A stretch of 37,146 bases of DNA from Rahnella perminowiae (GTDB lineage: Bacteria > Pseudomonadota > Gammaproteobacteria > Enterobacterales > Enterobacteriaceae). The position numbers and the translations under genes were made by a program. Every line of letters begins with the position of its first letter. Positions within the stretch are counted from its first letter, which is position 1. Positions 1 to 11,099 of this stretch are shown in pieces. The stretch covers positions 1-37,146 of the forward strand of contig NZ_JAFMOS010000626.1 in assembly GCF_019049755.1 (NCBI RefSeq), read 5' to 3'. The notes under the pieces were generated by a model, which saw only the letters and a program-made list of their open reading frames with translations, searched no databases and was not told the origin of the DNA.

Positions 1-28
1 ACCCGCGCCGATGCGCGGGTTTTTTTTT
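1..28 (+). terminator. leu operon attenuator terminator
   Basis: A perfect 8-bp inverted repeat (positions 1-8 with 13-20, loop CGAT) is followed by a run of T to position 28. It stands about 45 bases before leuA. This is the expected place and form of the attenuator terminator that ends the leuL leader transcript when charged leucyl-tRNA is plentiful. The leader peptide and the competing antiterminator helices lie before the window starts, so the attenuation mechanism is inferred from the known leu operon. Confidence 0.85.
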
Positions 29-73
29 ATCTCCCCGCAGGGCGCGAAAATAAAAGCAGACAAGGAATAACCC

Positions 74-2757
<2,684 letters not shown>

Positions 2758-2758
2758 C

Positions 2759-4159
2759 ATGGCCAAGACTCTGTATCAGAAATTGTTTGATGCGCATGTG
2801 GTTTACGAAGCGCAAAACGAAACGCCATTGTTATACATTGACCGCCACCTGGTTCACGAAGTGACCTCTCCGCAGGCGTTCGATGGCCTGCGTGCGATGG
2901 GCCGTCAGGTACGTCAGCCGGGTAAAACGTTTGCGACCATGGATCACAACGTGTCCACGCAAACTAAAGACATCAATGCGAGCGGCGAAATGGCACGCAT
3001 TCAGATGCAGGAATTAATCAAGAATTGTGCTGAATTCGGCGTGCAGTTGTATGACCTGAACCACCCGTATCAGGGCATCGTTCACGTTATCGGCCCTGAG
3101 CAGGGCATGACCTTGCCGGGCATGACCATTGTGTGTGGTGATTCCCATACTGCCACGCACGGTGCGTTTGGTTCGCTGGCCTTCGGTATCGGTACATCAG
3201 AAGTGGAACACGTTCTGGCGACGCAAACCCTGAAACAGGGTCGCGCCAAAACCATGAAAATCGAAGTGACTGGCGATGCACCTGTCGGTATCACGGCGAA
3301 AGATATCGTTCTGGCGATCATCGGTAAAACCGGCAGCGCTGGCGGTACGGGTCACGTTGTAGAATTCTGCGGTAAAGCCATTGAGGCGCTGAGCATGGAA
3401 GGTCGTATGACCCTGTGCAACATGGCGATTGAAATGGGTGCGAAAGCCGGTCTGGTTGCGCCGGACGAAACCACGTTTGCCTATCTGAAAGGACGTCAGT
3501 TTGCGCCGAAAGACCAGAACTGGGACGCGGCAGTGGAATACTGGAAAACCCTGAAAACAGAAGAGGGTGCGAAATTCGACAGCGTTGTGACGCTGGATGC
3601 CTCCGAAATAGCACCGCAAGTCACGTGGGGCACCAACCCGGGTCAGGTAATGGCTGTGAATCAAACCATCCCTTATCCTGCCTCGTTTGCTGATCCGGTA
3701 GAACGTGCATCGGCTGAAAAAGCCCTGGCGTATATGGATTTGCAGCCGGGCATTAAACTGACCGACGTGGCGATTGATAAAGTCTTCATCGGTTCCTGCA
3801 CCAACTCACGCATCGAAGACTTACGCGCTGCGGCAGCGATAGCCCAGGGTCGTAAAGTCGCCAGCGGTGTGCAGGCCATCGTGGTCCCTGGCTCCGGCCC
3901 GGTAAAAGCGCAGGCTGAAGAAGAAGGTCTGGATAAAATCTTCATCGAAGCCGGTTTCGAATGGCGTCTGCCAGGCTGTTCTATGTGCCTGGCGATGAAT
4001 AATGACCGCCTGGAACCGGGTGAGCGTTGCGCATCCACCAGCAACCGTAACTTTGAAGGCCGTCAGGGTCGTGGCGGCCGTACGCATCTGGTCAGTCCGG
4101 CAATGGCGGCGGCGGCGGCTGTCACCGGCCGTTTCGCTGATATCCGTGAACTGAACTGA
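2759..4159 (+). CDS. leuC: 3-isopropylmalate dehydratase large subunit
   Basis: With LeuD, LeuC isomerises 2-isopropylmalate to 3-isopropylmalate. It is an aconitase-family [4Fe-4S] enzyme. The 466-residue length equals that of E. coli LeuC. The three cluster ligands are visible as Cys347 (in IGSCTNSR) and Cys407 and Cys410 (in LPGCSMC), and the segment [12 protein letters not shown] lies at about 128-138. The ATG at 2759 is two bases from the leuB stop, indicating translational coupling. Confidence 0.98.
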   Translation: MAKTLYQKLFDAHVVYEAQNETPLLYIDRHLVHEVTSPQAFDGLRAMGRQVRQPGKTFATMDHNVSTQTKDINASGEMARIQMQELIKNCAEFGVQLYDLNHPYQGIVHVIGPEQGMTLPGMTIVCGDSHTATHGAFGSLAFGIGTSEVEHVLATQTLKQGRAKTMKIEVTGDAPVGITAKDIVLAIIGKTGSAGGTGHVVEFCGKAIEALSMEGRMTLCNMAIEMGAKAGLVAPDETTFAYLKGRQFAPKDQNWDAAVEYWKTLKTEEGAKFDSVVTLDASEIAPQVTWGTNPGQVMAVNQTIPYPASFADPVERASAEKALAYMDLQPGIKLTDVAIDKVFIGSCTNSRIEDLRAAAAIAQGRKVASGVQAIVVPGSGPVKAQAEEEGLDKIFIEAGFEWRLPGCSMCLAMNNDRLEPGERCASTSNRNFEGRQGRGGRTHLVSPAMAAAAAVTGRFADIRELN

Positions 4160-4170
4160 GGAAAAACACC

Positions 4171-4773
4171 ATGGCTAAATTTACCCAACACATCGGTCTG
4201 GTGGTTCCGCTGGATGCAGCTAACGTCGATACCGATGCCATCATTCCCAAACAGTTTTTGCAGAAAGTGACCCGTACCGGTTTCGGCCAGCATCTGTTTA
4301 ATGACTGGCGTTTTCTGGACGATGCCGGTCAGGTGCCAAACCCTGATTTCGTGCTGAACAAACCACGCTACAAAGGCGCGAGCATTTTGCTGGCACGCGA
4401 AAACTTTGGCTGCGGTTCTTCCCGTGAACATGCGCCATGGGCACTGACTGACTACGGTTTCCATGCAGTGATCGCGCCGAGCTTTGCCGATATTTTCTAC
4501 GGTAACTCGTTCAATAACCAGTTGCTGCCAATTACACTGAGCGAAGCCGAAGTGGACGAACTTTTCGAGCTGGTGAAAAACAACGAAGGTATTCAGTTCG
4601 AAGTGGATCTGGAAGCACAGACCGTTAAAGCGGGTGACAAAAGCTATCCGTTTGAAATCGACAGCTTCCGTCGCCACTGCATGATCAATGGTCTGGACAG
4701 CATTGGCCTGACCTTGCAGCATGAAGAAAATATCTCCGGCTACGAGAAAAATCAGCCTGCCTTTATGCACTGA
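4171..4773 (+). CDS. leuD: 3-isopropylmalate dehydratase small subunit
   Basis: LeuD is the swivel-domain partner of LeuC. The 200-residue product matches the family (201 in E. coli). It carries the N-terminal segment [11 protein letters not shown] and the substrate-recognition stretch [13 protein letters not shown] near residues 87-99. An AGGAAA site precedes the ATG and the gap to leuC is 11 bases, so it is the last gene of the operon. A strong terminator follows. Confidence 0.98.
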   Translation: MAKFTQHIGLVVPLDAANVDTDAIIPKQFLQKVTRTGFGQHLFNDWRFLDDAGQVPNPDFVLNKPRYKGASILLARENFGCGSSREHAPWALTDYGFHAVIAPSFADIFYGNSFNNQLLPITLSEAEVDELFELVKNNEGIQFEVDLEAQTVKAGDKSYPFEIDSFRRHCMINGLDSIGLTLQHEENISGYEKNQPAFMH

Positions 4774-4791
4774 TCTCCTGAAAATAAGCAT

Positions 4792-4821
4792 AAAAAAACC
4801 CGCGTACACCGCGGGTTTTTA
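4792..4821. terminator. Two-way terminator between leuD and setA
   Basis: A GC-rich stem (ACCCGCG at 4798-4804 with CGCGGGT at 4810-4816, loop TACAC) is flanked by an A run on the left and a T run on the right. It can therefore end both the rightward leuABCD transcript and the leftward setA transcript, which converge here. Confidence 0.9.
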
Positions 4822-4835
4822 TTTATCTGAACGGG

Positions 4836-5999
4836 TCAGACATCTTTGACTTTATACATCAGCCCGAGCGCCACCACGGCCAGCGCGGTCGCCGCCCAGT
4901 AAACCGGATAATGACCCACGCTTTCCACGATAAAACCCTGCAACAAACCGGCACAAATCACACCGGTCGAAATACTGTTGGTGAACAGCGTGGTCGCGGA
5001 GCCAGCTCTTCCCGGCATCAGATCCTGAAAATACAGCATGCCGATCCCCGCCACGATGCCGATGAAAATCGCGTTGAACAGTTGCAGGATCATCAGCGCC
5101 GCCTTGAACTGAAATGCCACCAGCCCGGCATAGAAAATCACACCGCTTGCGACGGCATACAGCATCAGCTTACGTTTGCCGGTGCGTTTCACCAGATACC
5201 CGGCCAGCAACATCGCCGGAATTTCCAGCCCGGCGGCGGTCCCCATCAGCAACCCCGCCAGCCCTTCCGGGAGGCCTAAATCATGGGTGATGTACAGCGG
5301 CATATCAATGACATACATGATATTGCAGGTCCACATCAGCAAAGAGGAAAAGAACAGCAGACGAACATCTTTATTACGCCAGGCACTGGCATGCACCACC
5401 TTTTCGTCCACCGGCAGTTCAAGGCGTGGCACTGAAGGCAGGAAAAAGAAGATCATCAGTATGCTGCCCACAAACACCGCCGCCGCACTCAGGTACATTG
5501 GCGTAAAACCATAGTTAAGCGCCACCATGAACGACAATGGCGGGCCAAGCACCCAGGCCAGCGAGAGCATTGCACGCATCATTGAGCTGAACATCACCAC
5601 TTCGCTGGCAGAGCGATCCGCATGTTCACGCGCCAGCGCAAAGAGCTGTGGCATCGAAGCATTACCTATTGCTGCCAGCAGGACACCAACGGTGATCAGC
5701 ACCAGGTAATCGCGGCTGAACGCAAAGACCAGGCTATTACCGAGCGCCATCAGGCAGCAGAACATCAGCAATTTTCGCCGGTCGCCTTTGTTGTCCGAAC
5801 GGTTAGCCAGCAGAAAACTGATTGCGATCCCCGCCAGCGCATTGACGGTATAGAAGAAGCCAACCCACAACGGGCGGACTTTCACTTCGTTGGTCAGAAA
5901 CAAGCTGAGTGTGGGCGCCTGCAGCGCCCCTGCAATACCACACAGCAAGGACACCACCAGAAAGGTGACATAAATGGCATTAATACGAGGTTTTGACAT
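4836..5999 (-). CDS. setA: Sugar efflux transporter SetA (MFS)
   Basis: SetA is a major facilitator superfamily exporter of sugars and glycosides. In E. coli it is linked to glucose-phosphate stress through SgrS. The 387-residue product has about twelve hydrophobic segments and close identity to E. coli SetA (392 residues), including GALQAPTLSLF near the N terminus, SDNKGDRRKL in the first cytoplasmic loop and FQDLMPGRAG late in the protein. The frame is open upstream to 6179, but that part runs through an ERIC element and does not resemble SetA. The ATG at 5999, with AGGGA seven bases upstream, fits the family. SgrS is encoded just upstream on the same strand, as in E. coli, but the ERIC element lies between. 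Confidence 0.95.
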   Translation of the reverse strand: MSKPRINAIYVTFLVVSLLCGIAGALQAPTLSLFLTNEVKVRPLWVGFFYTVNALAGIAISFLLANRSDNKGDRRKLLMFCCLMALGNSLVFAFSRDYLVLITVGVLLAAIGNASMPQLFALAREHADRSASEVVMFSSMMRAMLSLAWVLGPPLSFMVALNYGFTPMYLSAAAVFVGSILMIFFFLPSVPRLELPVDEKVVHASAWRNKDVRLLFFSSLLMWTCNIMYVIDMPLYITHDLGLPEGLAGLLMGTAAGLEIPAMLLAGYLVKRTGKRKLMLYAVASGVIFYAGLVAFQFKAALMILQLFNAIFIGIVAGIGMLYFQDLMPGRAGSATTLFTNSISTGVICAGLLQGFIVESVGHYPVYWAATALAVVALGLMYKVKDV

Positions 6000-6045
6000 A
6001 ACGTCGTCCCTGAGAAATGAATGTCTTACGGCAAAACATACAGTG

Positions 6046-6171
6046 TATACCCAAACAGTTCGGGTTGCAGAACGGCGGCAATCGCGCGAATCCCGATGAG
6101 CTGACATAAGTCCCTGATTCGGGTGAGCAAGAGCAACCAACGCATCTGCAGCTTGAAATGTGAAGGGGATA
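6046..6171. repeat. ERIC element between setA and sgrS
   Basis: This 126-bp stretch has the length and features of the enterobacterial repetitive intergenic consensus (about 127 bp). It has TATACCC at the left edge, a central region with matches to the ERIC core (GGGTGAGCAA, CCAACGCATCTGCAGCTTGAA), and a degenerate right edge (AGGGGATA). Its ends are imperfect inverted repeats. It occupies nearly all the space between the SgrS terminator and the setA ribosome site, so it would sit in the 5' untranslated region of any transcript that reads from sgrS into setA. Confidence 0.85.
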
Positions 6172-6179
6172 ATGTGCAT

Positions 6180-6206
6180 AAAAAAACCAGTGAGTTACCT
6201 CACTGG
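6180..6206 (-). terminator. SgrS intrinsic terminator
   Basis: On the minus strand an 8-bp perfect stem CCAGTGAG/CTCACTGG with a four-base loop is followed by seven U. In Hfq-binding sRNAs this 3' oligo-U is also the main Hfq contact, so the element serves both termination and function. It lies directly after the seed, as in E. coli SgrS. Confidence 0.92.
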
Positions 6207-6266
6207 CTGGTGACAATACACCATTACTCAGAAAATCGGATTCGGTTGCCGTTGTGATACGGGGGC

Positions 6267-6452
6267 TTACATCCGCTGACGGTATTCCTCGTCATTCATG
6301 GAATCCATATCCCACTGCGTCAGCCGCGCCAGAATATCCATCCGGTACTGCACCGGCACCCATGACAGCCAGTCAGCACGGTTTTTCTCCGCGCCTTGTC
6401 TGATGGCCTTGAAGTAAAACTGATAAAAACGGGCAGTTAACTGGCGTTTCAT
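6267..6452 (-). CDS. sgrT: Small protein SgrT, inhibitor of glucose PTS
   Basis: SgrT is encoded inside SgrS. In E. coli it blocks the glucose transporter PtsG at the inner membrane. This 61-residue frame aligns with the 43-residue E. coli protein. Both share FYQ-YF near the start, a WL-W core, a central P--R---L--L block and a WD near the end. Differences are an N-terminal extension (MKRQLTAR), an insert around residues 18-23 and a longer acidic/basic tail. A GGAGG ribosome site lies six bases before the ATG, within a small inverted repeat. The reading frame ends 36 bases before the seed, so translation and base-pairing regions do not overlap. The assignment rests on position and short motif similarity. 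Confidence 0.85.
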   Translation of the reverse strand: MKRQLTARFYQFYFKAIRQGAEKNRADWLSWVPVQYRMDILARLTQWDMDSMNDEEYRQRM

Positions 6453-6455
6453 GCT

Positions 6456-6466
6456 GACCTCCGGTC
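6456..6466 (-). promoter_or_regulatory. Mini-hairpin over the sgrT ribosome binding site
   Basis: On the minus strand GACC-GGA-GGTC can fold on itself and would bury the GGAGG Shine-Dalgarno site of sgrT, ending three bases before its ATG. In E. coli SgrS a G-rich/C-rich stretch sits in the same place. A role in limiting SgrT translation is inferred. Confidence 0.4.
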
Positions 6467-6554
6467 ATTCACAACAGGCTTTGGTTGAGAAACAGTATCG
6501 GAGTAATATGGGGAAAGATAAATTGATGAAAATCGCTCACGGAGTTCCTCTTTT

Positions 6555-8216
6555 ATGCCCTCGTCCCGTTTGCAACAACAGTTCATCCGCTTGTGGCAAA
6601 GTTGTCACGGTGAAGACACCAAAACCACCTTACAGGCGTTGTCTGAGGTTCTGAACTGCTCGCGCAGACATATGCGATCGTTGCTCAGCACCATGCAGCA
6701 ACGGGGCTGGCTGACGTGGGATGCTGAAGCCGGACGCGGCAAACGATCTACCCTGCGTTTTTTGTATACCGGGCTGGCACTCCAGCAACAGCGCGCCGAG
6801 GAGTTGCTGGAACAAGATAGCATTGATCAACTGGTGCAACTGGTCGGCGACAAAACGAGGGTGCGTCAGATGCTGCTGTCACAGCTCGGACGCAGTTTTC
6901 GCCAGGGCAAACATATCCTGCGCGTGCTGTATTATCGTCCGCTGATTAACCTGCTGCCCGGCACTATGTTGCGCCGTTCAGAAACCCATATTGCCAGACA
7001 GATCTTCAGCGGTCTGACACGCATAAATGAGGAAAATGGGGAAGCAGAAGCCGATTTAGCCCATCACTGGCAGAAAGTTTCTCCGCTACACTGGCGGTTT
7101 TATCTGCGTCCCGCCATTCATTTTCATCACGGCCGTGAACTCGGGATGGCGGATATCATCACTACTTTTATGCGCCTGAAATCGCATCCGTTGTTCAGCA
7201 ACCTGAAGTCAGTCACAACGCCCACGCCGAATGTCATCGATATCCATCTGAATGAACCCGATCGCTGGCTGCCATGGCTGTTCGGCAATATCCACGCCAT
7301 GATCCTGCCACAGGAATGGCAGTCCCTGCCTGATTTTGCCCGCCATCCGGTCGGCACCGGTCCTTACGCCGTGGTACGTAATATTAAAACGCAGCTGCGC
7401 ATCCGCGCCTTTGACGATTATTTTGGCTTCCGGGCGCTTATTGATGAAGTGAATATCTGGGTACTACCGGAACTGAGTGAAGAGCTGGTGCATTCCGGCG
7501 TGCAGCTTCAGGCCGATGAATCCGGCAAAAGCGAGCTGGAAAGCCGCCTTGAAGAAGGCTGCTATTTCCTGCTTTTTGACCAGCGTTCACCGGTCGGACA
7601 ATCAGAAGAAACACGCCAGTGGTTGTGCGATTTACTCAACCCCATCGCTCTGCTGAATAATGCGGAACCCATTTATCAGCGCTACTGGTCCCCGGCGTAC
7701 GGCCTTTTGCCGCGATGGCATCATAAAGCGCCGCAGCCGCGTCCGCCCAGACCGCAAAATCTGACGCAGATAACACTGACATTTTACGGCGAGCACTCCG
7801 AACATCAGGCCATTTGTAATGCGCTGAAACCGCTGCTGGTGGCTGAAGGTATCGAACTGATTACTCAGGTAGTGGATTACGCAGTCTGGCACCGCGGCGA
7901 CGCTAAAAGTGATGTATGGCTCGGCAGTGCCAACTTCACCCTGCCGCTGGAGTTTTCATTATTCGCGCATTTCTACGAATTGCCACTGGCCAGGCATTGC
8001 TTCAGCGAAGAGATGAACGACGATGCCGCGCAGTGGCACGCAGGGAACTTATCGATGGCGACATGGAGTCAGAAACAGACGGTCAGCCATCAGATCCACC
8101 CGCTGTTCCATCACTGGCTGGTATTGCAGGGTCAACGCAGTATGCGCGGCGTGCGCATGAATACCCTCGGCTGGTTCGACTTTAAATCCGCCTGGTTTGC
8201 GCCACCTGACAGTTAA
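6555..8216 (+). CDS. sgrR: Transcriptional regulator SgrR
   Basis: SgrR activates sgrS when sugar phosphates accumulate. The 553-residue product (551 in E. coli) has an N-terminal winged-helix DNA-binding region, residues 1-110 or so, with the recognition segment [13 protein letters not shown] at 35-47 and GRGKRS at 60-65. A long C-terminal half resembles the family 5 solute-binding proteins of ABC transporters, thought to sense the small-molecule signal. The C-terminal end [19 protein letters not shown] is almost identical to E. coli. It is divergent from sgrS with about 70-100 bases between, so both promoters share this space and SgrR can also repress itself as in E. coli. The ribosome site (GGAG, 10 bases before ATG) is poorly spaced. 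Confidence 0.97.
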   Translation: MPSSRLQQQFIRLWQSCHGEDTKTTLQALSEVLNCSRRHMRSLLSTMQQRGWLTWDAEAGRGKRSTLRFLYTGLALQQQRAEELLEQDSIDQLVQLVGDKTRVRQMLLSQLGRSFRQGKHILRVLYYRPLINLLPGTMLRRSETHIARQIFSGLTRINEENGEAEADLAHHWQKVSPLHWRFYLRPAIHFHHGRELGMADIITTFMRLKSHPLFSNLKSVTTPTPNVIDIHLNEPDRWLPWLFGNIHAMILPQEWQSLPDFARHPVGTGPYAVVRNIKTQLRIRAFDDYFGFRALIDEVNIWVLPELSEELVHSGVQLQADESGKSELESRLEEGCYFLLFDQRSPVGQSEETRQWLCDLLNPIALLNNAEPIYQRYWSPAYGLLPRWHHKAPQPRPPRPQNLTQITLTFYGEHSEHQAICNALKPLLVAEGIELITQVVDYAVWHRGDAKSDVWLGSANFTLPLEFSLFAHFYELPLARHCFSEEMNDDAAQWHAGNLSMATWSQKQTVSHQIHPLFHHWLVLQGQRSMRGVRMNTLGWFDFKSAWFAPPDS

Positions 8217-8260
8217 TCGGACTATCGCATCGCGCCGTTAATCACTAGAATGACATCCGT

Positions 8261-8475
8261 TCTCAACGGGGTGCCCGACTTGTTAAAGCAGCGATGTAAA
8301 CGCCGCGAGCAAGTGTTCAGCCGGTGAAGGCCAGCGCGGAGAAAGCGGAGCGTACACAAAGTACGTGAGCATTTCGAGCACTGCCCGACGCCGGATCAAC
8401 ACCTGCGCAGCAAGTTTGGCTGAGATATAGACCCGTCGAACCTGATCCGGTTGATACCGGCGGAGGGATTTGAGA
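8261..8475 (+). promoter_or_regulatory. TPP riboswitch (THI element) with enlarged P3 arm
   Basis: The conserved TPP aptamer parts are present: ACGGGGTGCC at 8266-8275, GCTGAGA at 8419-8425, ACCCG at 8431-8435, AACCTGATCCGG at 8439-8450 and TACCGGCGGAGGGA near 8455-8468. The closing P1 helix is TCTCAA (8261-8266) with TTGAGA (8470-8475). Between GGGGTGCC and GCTGAGA lie about 143 nt instead of the short stem-loop seen upstream of E. coli thiB. The ends of this insert pair (ACTTG 8278-8282 with CAAGT 8411-8415), so it extends the P3 arm rather than breaking the aptamer. It precedes thiBPQ and should repress it when thiamine pyrophosphate is abundant. Confidence 0.93.
8283..8410. repeat. Palindromic insert inside the TPP riboswitch
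   Basis: This stretch folds back on itself. The central hairpin is CGTAC-ACAAA-GTACG (8351-8365). An outer imperfect pairing joins TGTTCAGCCGG (about 8314-8324) with CCGGATCAACA (about 8391-8401). It has the look of an interspersed palindromic intergenic repeat. No second copy was found in this window, so repeat status is inferred from structure alone. Confidence 0.45.
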
Positions 8476-8529
8476 CTGCGCGATGCTCACTCAAAATCCT
8501 TTGCCCTTTCATTTTTTTGGAGCGCAAAG
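8463..8529 (+). promoter_or_regulatory. Candidate expression platform of the thiB riboswitch
   Basis: Two alternative pairings are visible. The 3' strand of P1 (8470-8475) lies inside 8463-8474, which can pair with 8490-8502 (CTCAAAATCCTTT) through about 12 bp with one bulged base. CTTTGC at 8499-8504 can instead pair with GCAAAG at 8524-8529, placing the GGAG ribosome site in the loop and closing next to the TTG start. TPP binding would keep P1 and allow the second hairpin, lowering translation. The model is inferred from complementarity only. Confidence 0.5.
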
Positions 8530-9513
8530 TTGAAAAAATTATTGTCCTGCCTGCTGTTACTTTCTGCACCTGCATTGGCTGCAAAACCTGTTCTGACGGT
8601 ATACACCTACGATTCATTCTCTGCCGACTGGGGCCCCGGTCCGGCCATTAAAAAAGCCTTTGAGGCGCAATGCGGCTGTGAACTGAAATACGTGGCGCTG
8701 GAAGATGGCGTGTCTTTGCTGAACCGTCTGCGGATGGAAGGTAAAAACAGCAAAGCTGATGTCGTCCTCGGTCTGGATAACAACCTGCTGCAGGCGGCAG
8801 AACAAACCGGTTTATTTGCCAAAGCGCCGAAAACCAGCGCCACACTAACGGTGCCGGGTGGCTGGAATGACAGCACGTTCGTGCCTTACGATTACGGCTA
8901 TTTCGCGTTCGTCTATGACAAAAATAAACTCAAGAACCCGCCAAAAAGCCTTGATGAGCTGATTAACAGCGACCAGAAATGGAAAGTTATTTATGAGGAT
9001 CCGCGCACCAGCACGCCGGGTCTGGGCCTGATGCTGTGGATGCAAAAAGTTTATGGCGACAAAGCCCCGCTAGCCTGGCAAAAACTGGCGAAGAAAACCG
9101 TTACCGTCACCAAAGGCTGGAGCGAGGCTTACGGTTTATTCCTCAAAGGCGAAAGCGATCTGGTACTGAGCTACACCACTTCTCCGGCATACCATATTGT
9201 TGAAGAGAAGAAAGATAACTACGCCGCAGCGGACTTCACTGAAGGTCATTATATGCAGGTTGAAGTTGCAGGGCAGCTGGCAAACAGCAGGCAACCGAAA
9301 CTGGCTGAACAGTTCATGAAGTTCGTCACCACGGAAGATTTCCAGAAAGTGATCCCGACCGGCAACTGGATGTATCCGATCGTGAATACGCCGTTGCCTG
9401 ACGCCTTTAAACAGCTGACCGTGCCAGCGAAATCCCTGCAATACAGCGCACAGGATGTCGCCACTCACCGCAGCCAGTGGATTCAGGCATGGCAGAACGC
9501 CGTCAGCCGTTGA
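8530..9513 (+). CDS. thiB: Thiamine/TPP-binding periplasmic protein
   Basis: ThiB (TbpA) captures thiamine, thiamine phosphate and TPP in the periplasm and delivers them to ThiPQ. Starting at TTG 8530 gives 327 residues, equal to E. coli. The product has a signal peptide (KK, a leucine-rich core, then ALA before residue 18), followed by KPVLTVYTYDSF and the nearly invariant segments LRMEGKNSKADVVLGLDNN and KTVTVTKGWSEAYGLFLKG. GGAG lies seven bases before TTG. The frame is open upstream to 8470, but that part overlaps the riboswitch and would bury the signal peptide. The TTG start is inferred from alignment and ribosome-site spacing. Confidence 0.96.
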   Translation: MKKLLSCLLLLSAPALAAKPVLTVYTYDSFSADWGPGPAIKKAFEAQCGCELKYVALEDGVSLLNRLRMEGKNSKADVVLGLDNNLLQAAEQTGLFAKAPKTSATLTVPGGWNDSTFVPYDYGYFAFVYDKNKLKNPPKSLDELINSDQKWKVIYEDPRTSTPGLGLMLWMQKVYGDKAPLAWQKLAKKTVTVTKGWSEAYGLFLKGESDLVLSYTTSPAYHIVEEKKDNYAAADFTEGHYMQVEVAGQLANSRQPKLAEQFMKFVTTEDFQKVIPTGNWMYPIVNTPLPDAFKQLTVPAKSLQYSAQDVATHRSQWIQAWQNAVSR

Positions 9514-11099
9514 TCCCGCGCTGGCTGTGGCCGGGGGTCATCGCGTCGCTGGCTATGTTGCTGGTGGCCGCACTGGCCTTAGGCTCTCTGTGGCGTCATG
9601 CGCCACAGATGAGCGGCCCCGCCCTCTGGCAGGATCCTTATCTCTGGCACGTGATCCGCTTTACCTTCTGGCAGGCGCTGCTTTCAGCGCTATGCTCAGT
9701 GCTGCCGGCCATTTTGCTGGCCCGCACGTTGTTCCGTCGCCGTTTTCCCGGCCGCCAGCTGTTATTGCGCTTATGCGCGATGACGCTGGTATTGCCAGTT
9801 TTGGTGGCGGTGTTTGGCATTCTCAGTGTCTACGGCAGGCAGGGCTGGCTGGCGCAGATTTGCGGCTGGCTGGGCATGGATTATCATTTCTCGCCCTATG
9901 GATTACAGGGGATTTTGCTGGCGCACGTGTTTTTCAATCTGCCGCTGGCGACCCGTCTTTTAGTGCAGGCACTGGAAAATATCGCTGTTGAACAGCGCCA
10001 GCTGGCCGCCCAACTGGGCATGAATGTCTGGCAGCAATTCCGCTTCGTGGAATGGCCCGCGTTGCGCCGGCAGATTTTCCCCGCTGCCGCCTTAATTTTT
10101 ATGCTGTGTTTCGCCAGCTTCGCCACCGTCCTTTCCCTGGGCGGCGGTCCGCAGGCGACGACCATTGAACTCGCCATTTATCAGGCGCTGAGCTACGACT
10201 ACGATTTAAGCCGCGCGGCTAGCCTGGCGCTGATCCAGCTATTTTGTTGTCTGGCTCTGGTATTGCTCAGTCAGAAACTCAGTCAGGCGTTGCCGGTCGG
10301 GCAAACGCATTCTCAGCGCTGGCGTAATCCCGACGATTCCTGGCCGCGCCGCATCGCCGATGCCGTGCTGATTGGCCTCGCGTTGCTGCTGATCCTGCCG
10401 CCGTTACTCGCCGTGATTACTGATGGCGTAAACCGGGCAGCCGTGGGTGTTTTGCAGCAACCCGCACTCTGGCAGGCATTATGGACATCAGTACGTATCG
10501 CGCTGGGCAGCGGATTATTGTGTGTGCTGCTGACCATGATGCTGCTGTGGAGCAGCCGCGAACTGCGTTTACGCCAGAGAAACAGCTGGGCACAGGCGAT
10601 GGATATGAGCGGTATGCTGATCCTCGCAATGCCGGGTATTGTGCTGGCCACCGGCTTTTTTCTGCTGCTCGGCGATACCCTGGGTTTACCGCAGTCCCCC
10701 TGGCCGCTGGTGATCCTCACGAATGCGCTGATGGCCGTACCTTATGCGTTAAAAGTGCTGGATAACCCGATGCGCGACGTGGCAGATCGTTATACGCTGC
10801 TGTGCCTTTCGCTGGATATGCACGGCTGGTATCGGCTGCGCCGGGTCGAACTCAGCGCACTGAAACGTCCGCTTGCGCAGGCACTGGCGTTTGCCTGTGT
10901 GCTTTCGCTGGGGGATTTCGGTGTCATTGCCTTGTTCGGCAATGAGAATTTCCGCACCCTGCCGTTTTATCTGTATCAGCAGATCGGCTCCTACCGCAGC
11001 CAGGATGGTGCGGTGACGGCGCTGTTATTACTGCTGCTATGCTTTCTGTTATTCACTCTGATTGAGAAACTGCCGGGCCGCCATGCTGACGCTGAATAA
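9489..11099 (+). CDS. thiP: Thiamine ABC transporter permease
   Basis: ThiP is the inner-membrane channel of the thiamine importer. The 536-residue product, the same length as in E. coli, has about twelve hydrophobic segments in two permease domains. Each has a cytoplasmic loop of the EAA type that contacts ThiQ; the first is near residues 172-195 ([11 protein letters not shown]). The C terminus [20 protein letters not shown] is strongly conserved. The ATG at 9489 overlaps the end of thiB by 25 bases and yields the E. coli-like N terminus [10 protein letters not shown]. Translation is probably coupled. Confidence 0.97.
   Translation: MAERRQPLIPRWLWPGVIASLAMLLVAALALGSLWRHAPQMSGPALWQDPYLWHVIRFTFWQALLSALCSVLPAILLARTLFRRRFPGRQLLLRLCAMTLVLPVLVAVFGILSVYGRQGWLAQICGWLGMDYHFSPYGLQGILLAHVFFNLPLATRLLVQALENIAVEQRQLAAQLGMNVWQQFRFVEWPALRRQIFPAAALIFMLCFASFATVLSLGGGPQATTIELAIYQALSYDYDLSRAASLALIQLFCCLALVLLSQKLSQALPVGQTHSQRWRNPDDSWPRRIADAVLIGLALLLILPPLLAVITDGVNRAAVGVLQQPALWQALWTSVRIALGSGLLCVLLTMMLLWSSRELRLRQRNSWAQAMDMSGMLILAMPGIVLATGFFLLLGDTLGLPQSPWPLVILTNALMAVPYALKVLDNPMRDVADRYTLLCLSLDMHGWYRLRRVELSALKRPLAQALAFACVLSLGDFGVIALFGNENFRTLPFYLYQQIGSYRSQDGAVTALLLLLLCFLLFTLIEKLPGRHADAE

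Larger units (their letters stand above)
6180..6487 (-). ncRNA. sgrS: SgrS dual-function small RNA
   Basis: SgrS is the Hfq-dependent RNA made during glucose-phosphate stress. It base-pairs with ptsG and other mRNAs and also encodes SgrT. The minus strand carries the seed-like stretch TGAGTAATGGTGT (6218-6230), nearly the same as the E. coli seed TGAGTATTGGTGT. Immediately after it comes a terminator with a perfect 8-bp stem (6187-6194 with 6199-6206) and seven U residues ending at 6180. Synteny (setA-sgrS-sgrR, sgrS divergent from sgrR) agrees. The 5' end is a guess from a possible -10 (GATACT, 6494-6499). The RNA would be about 300 nt, longer than the 227 nt of E. coli, mostly because of the longer sgrT. 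Confidence 0.9.

Noticed and set aside
4063-4809. 248-codon minus-strand frame across leuC-leuD
   Set aside because: Covers two well-conserved genes antisense and crosses the leuD-setA terminator; no homology.
6000-6179. 60-codon N-terminal extension of setA
   Set aside because: Translates the ERIC element and does not match SetA; the ATG at 5999 has a ribosome site and family alignment.
8470-8529. Longer thiB start at 8470
   Set aside because: Would place coding sequence within riboswitch P1 and put 20 residues in front of a normal signal peptide; TTG 8530 gives the E. coli length.
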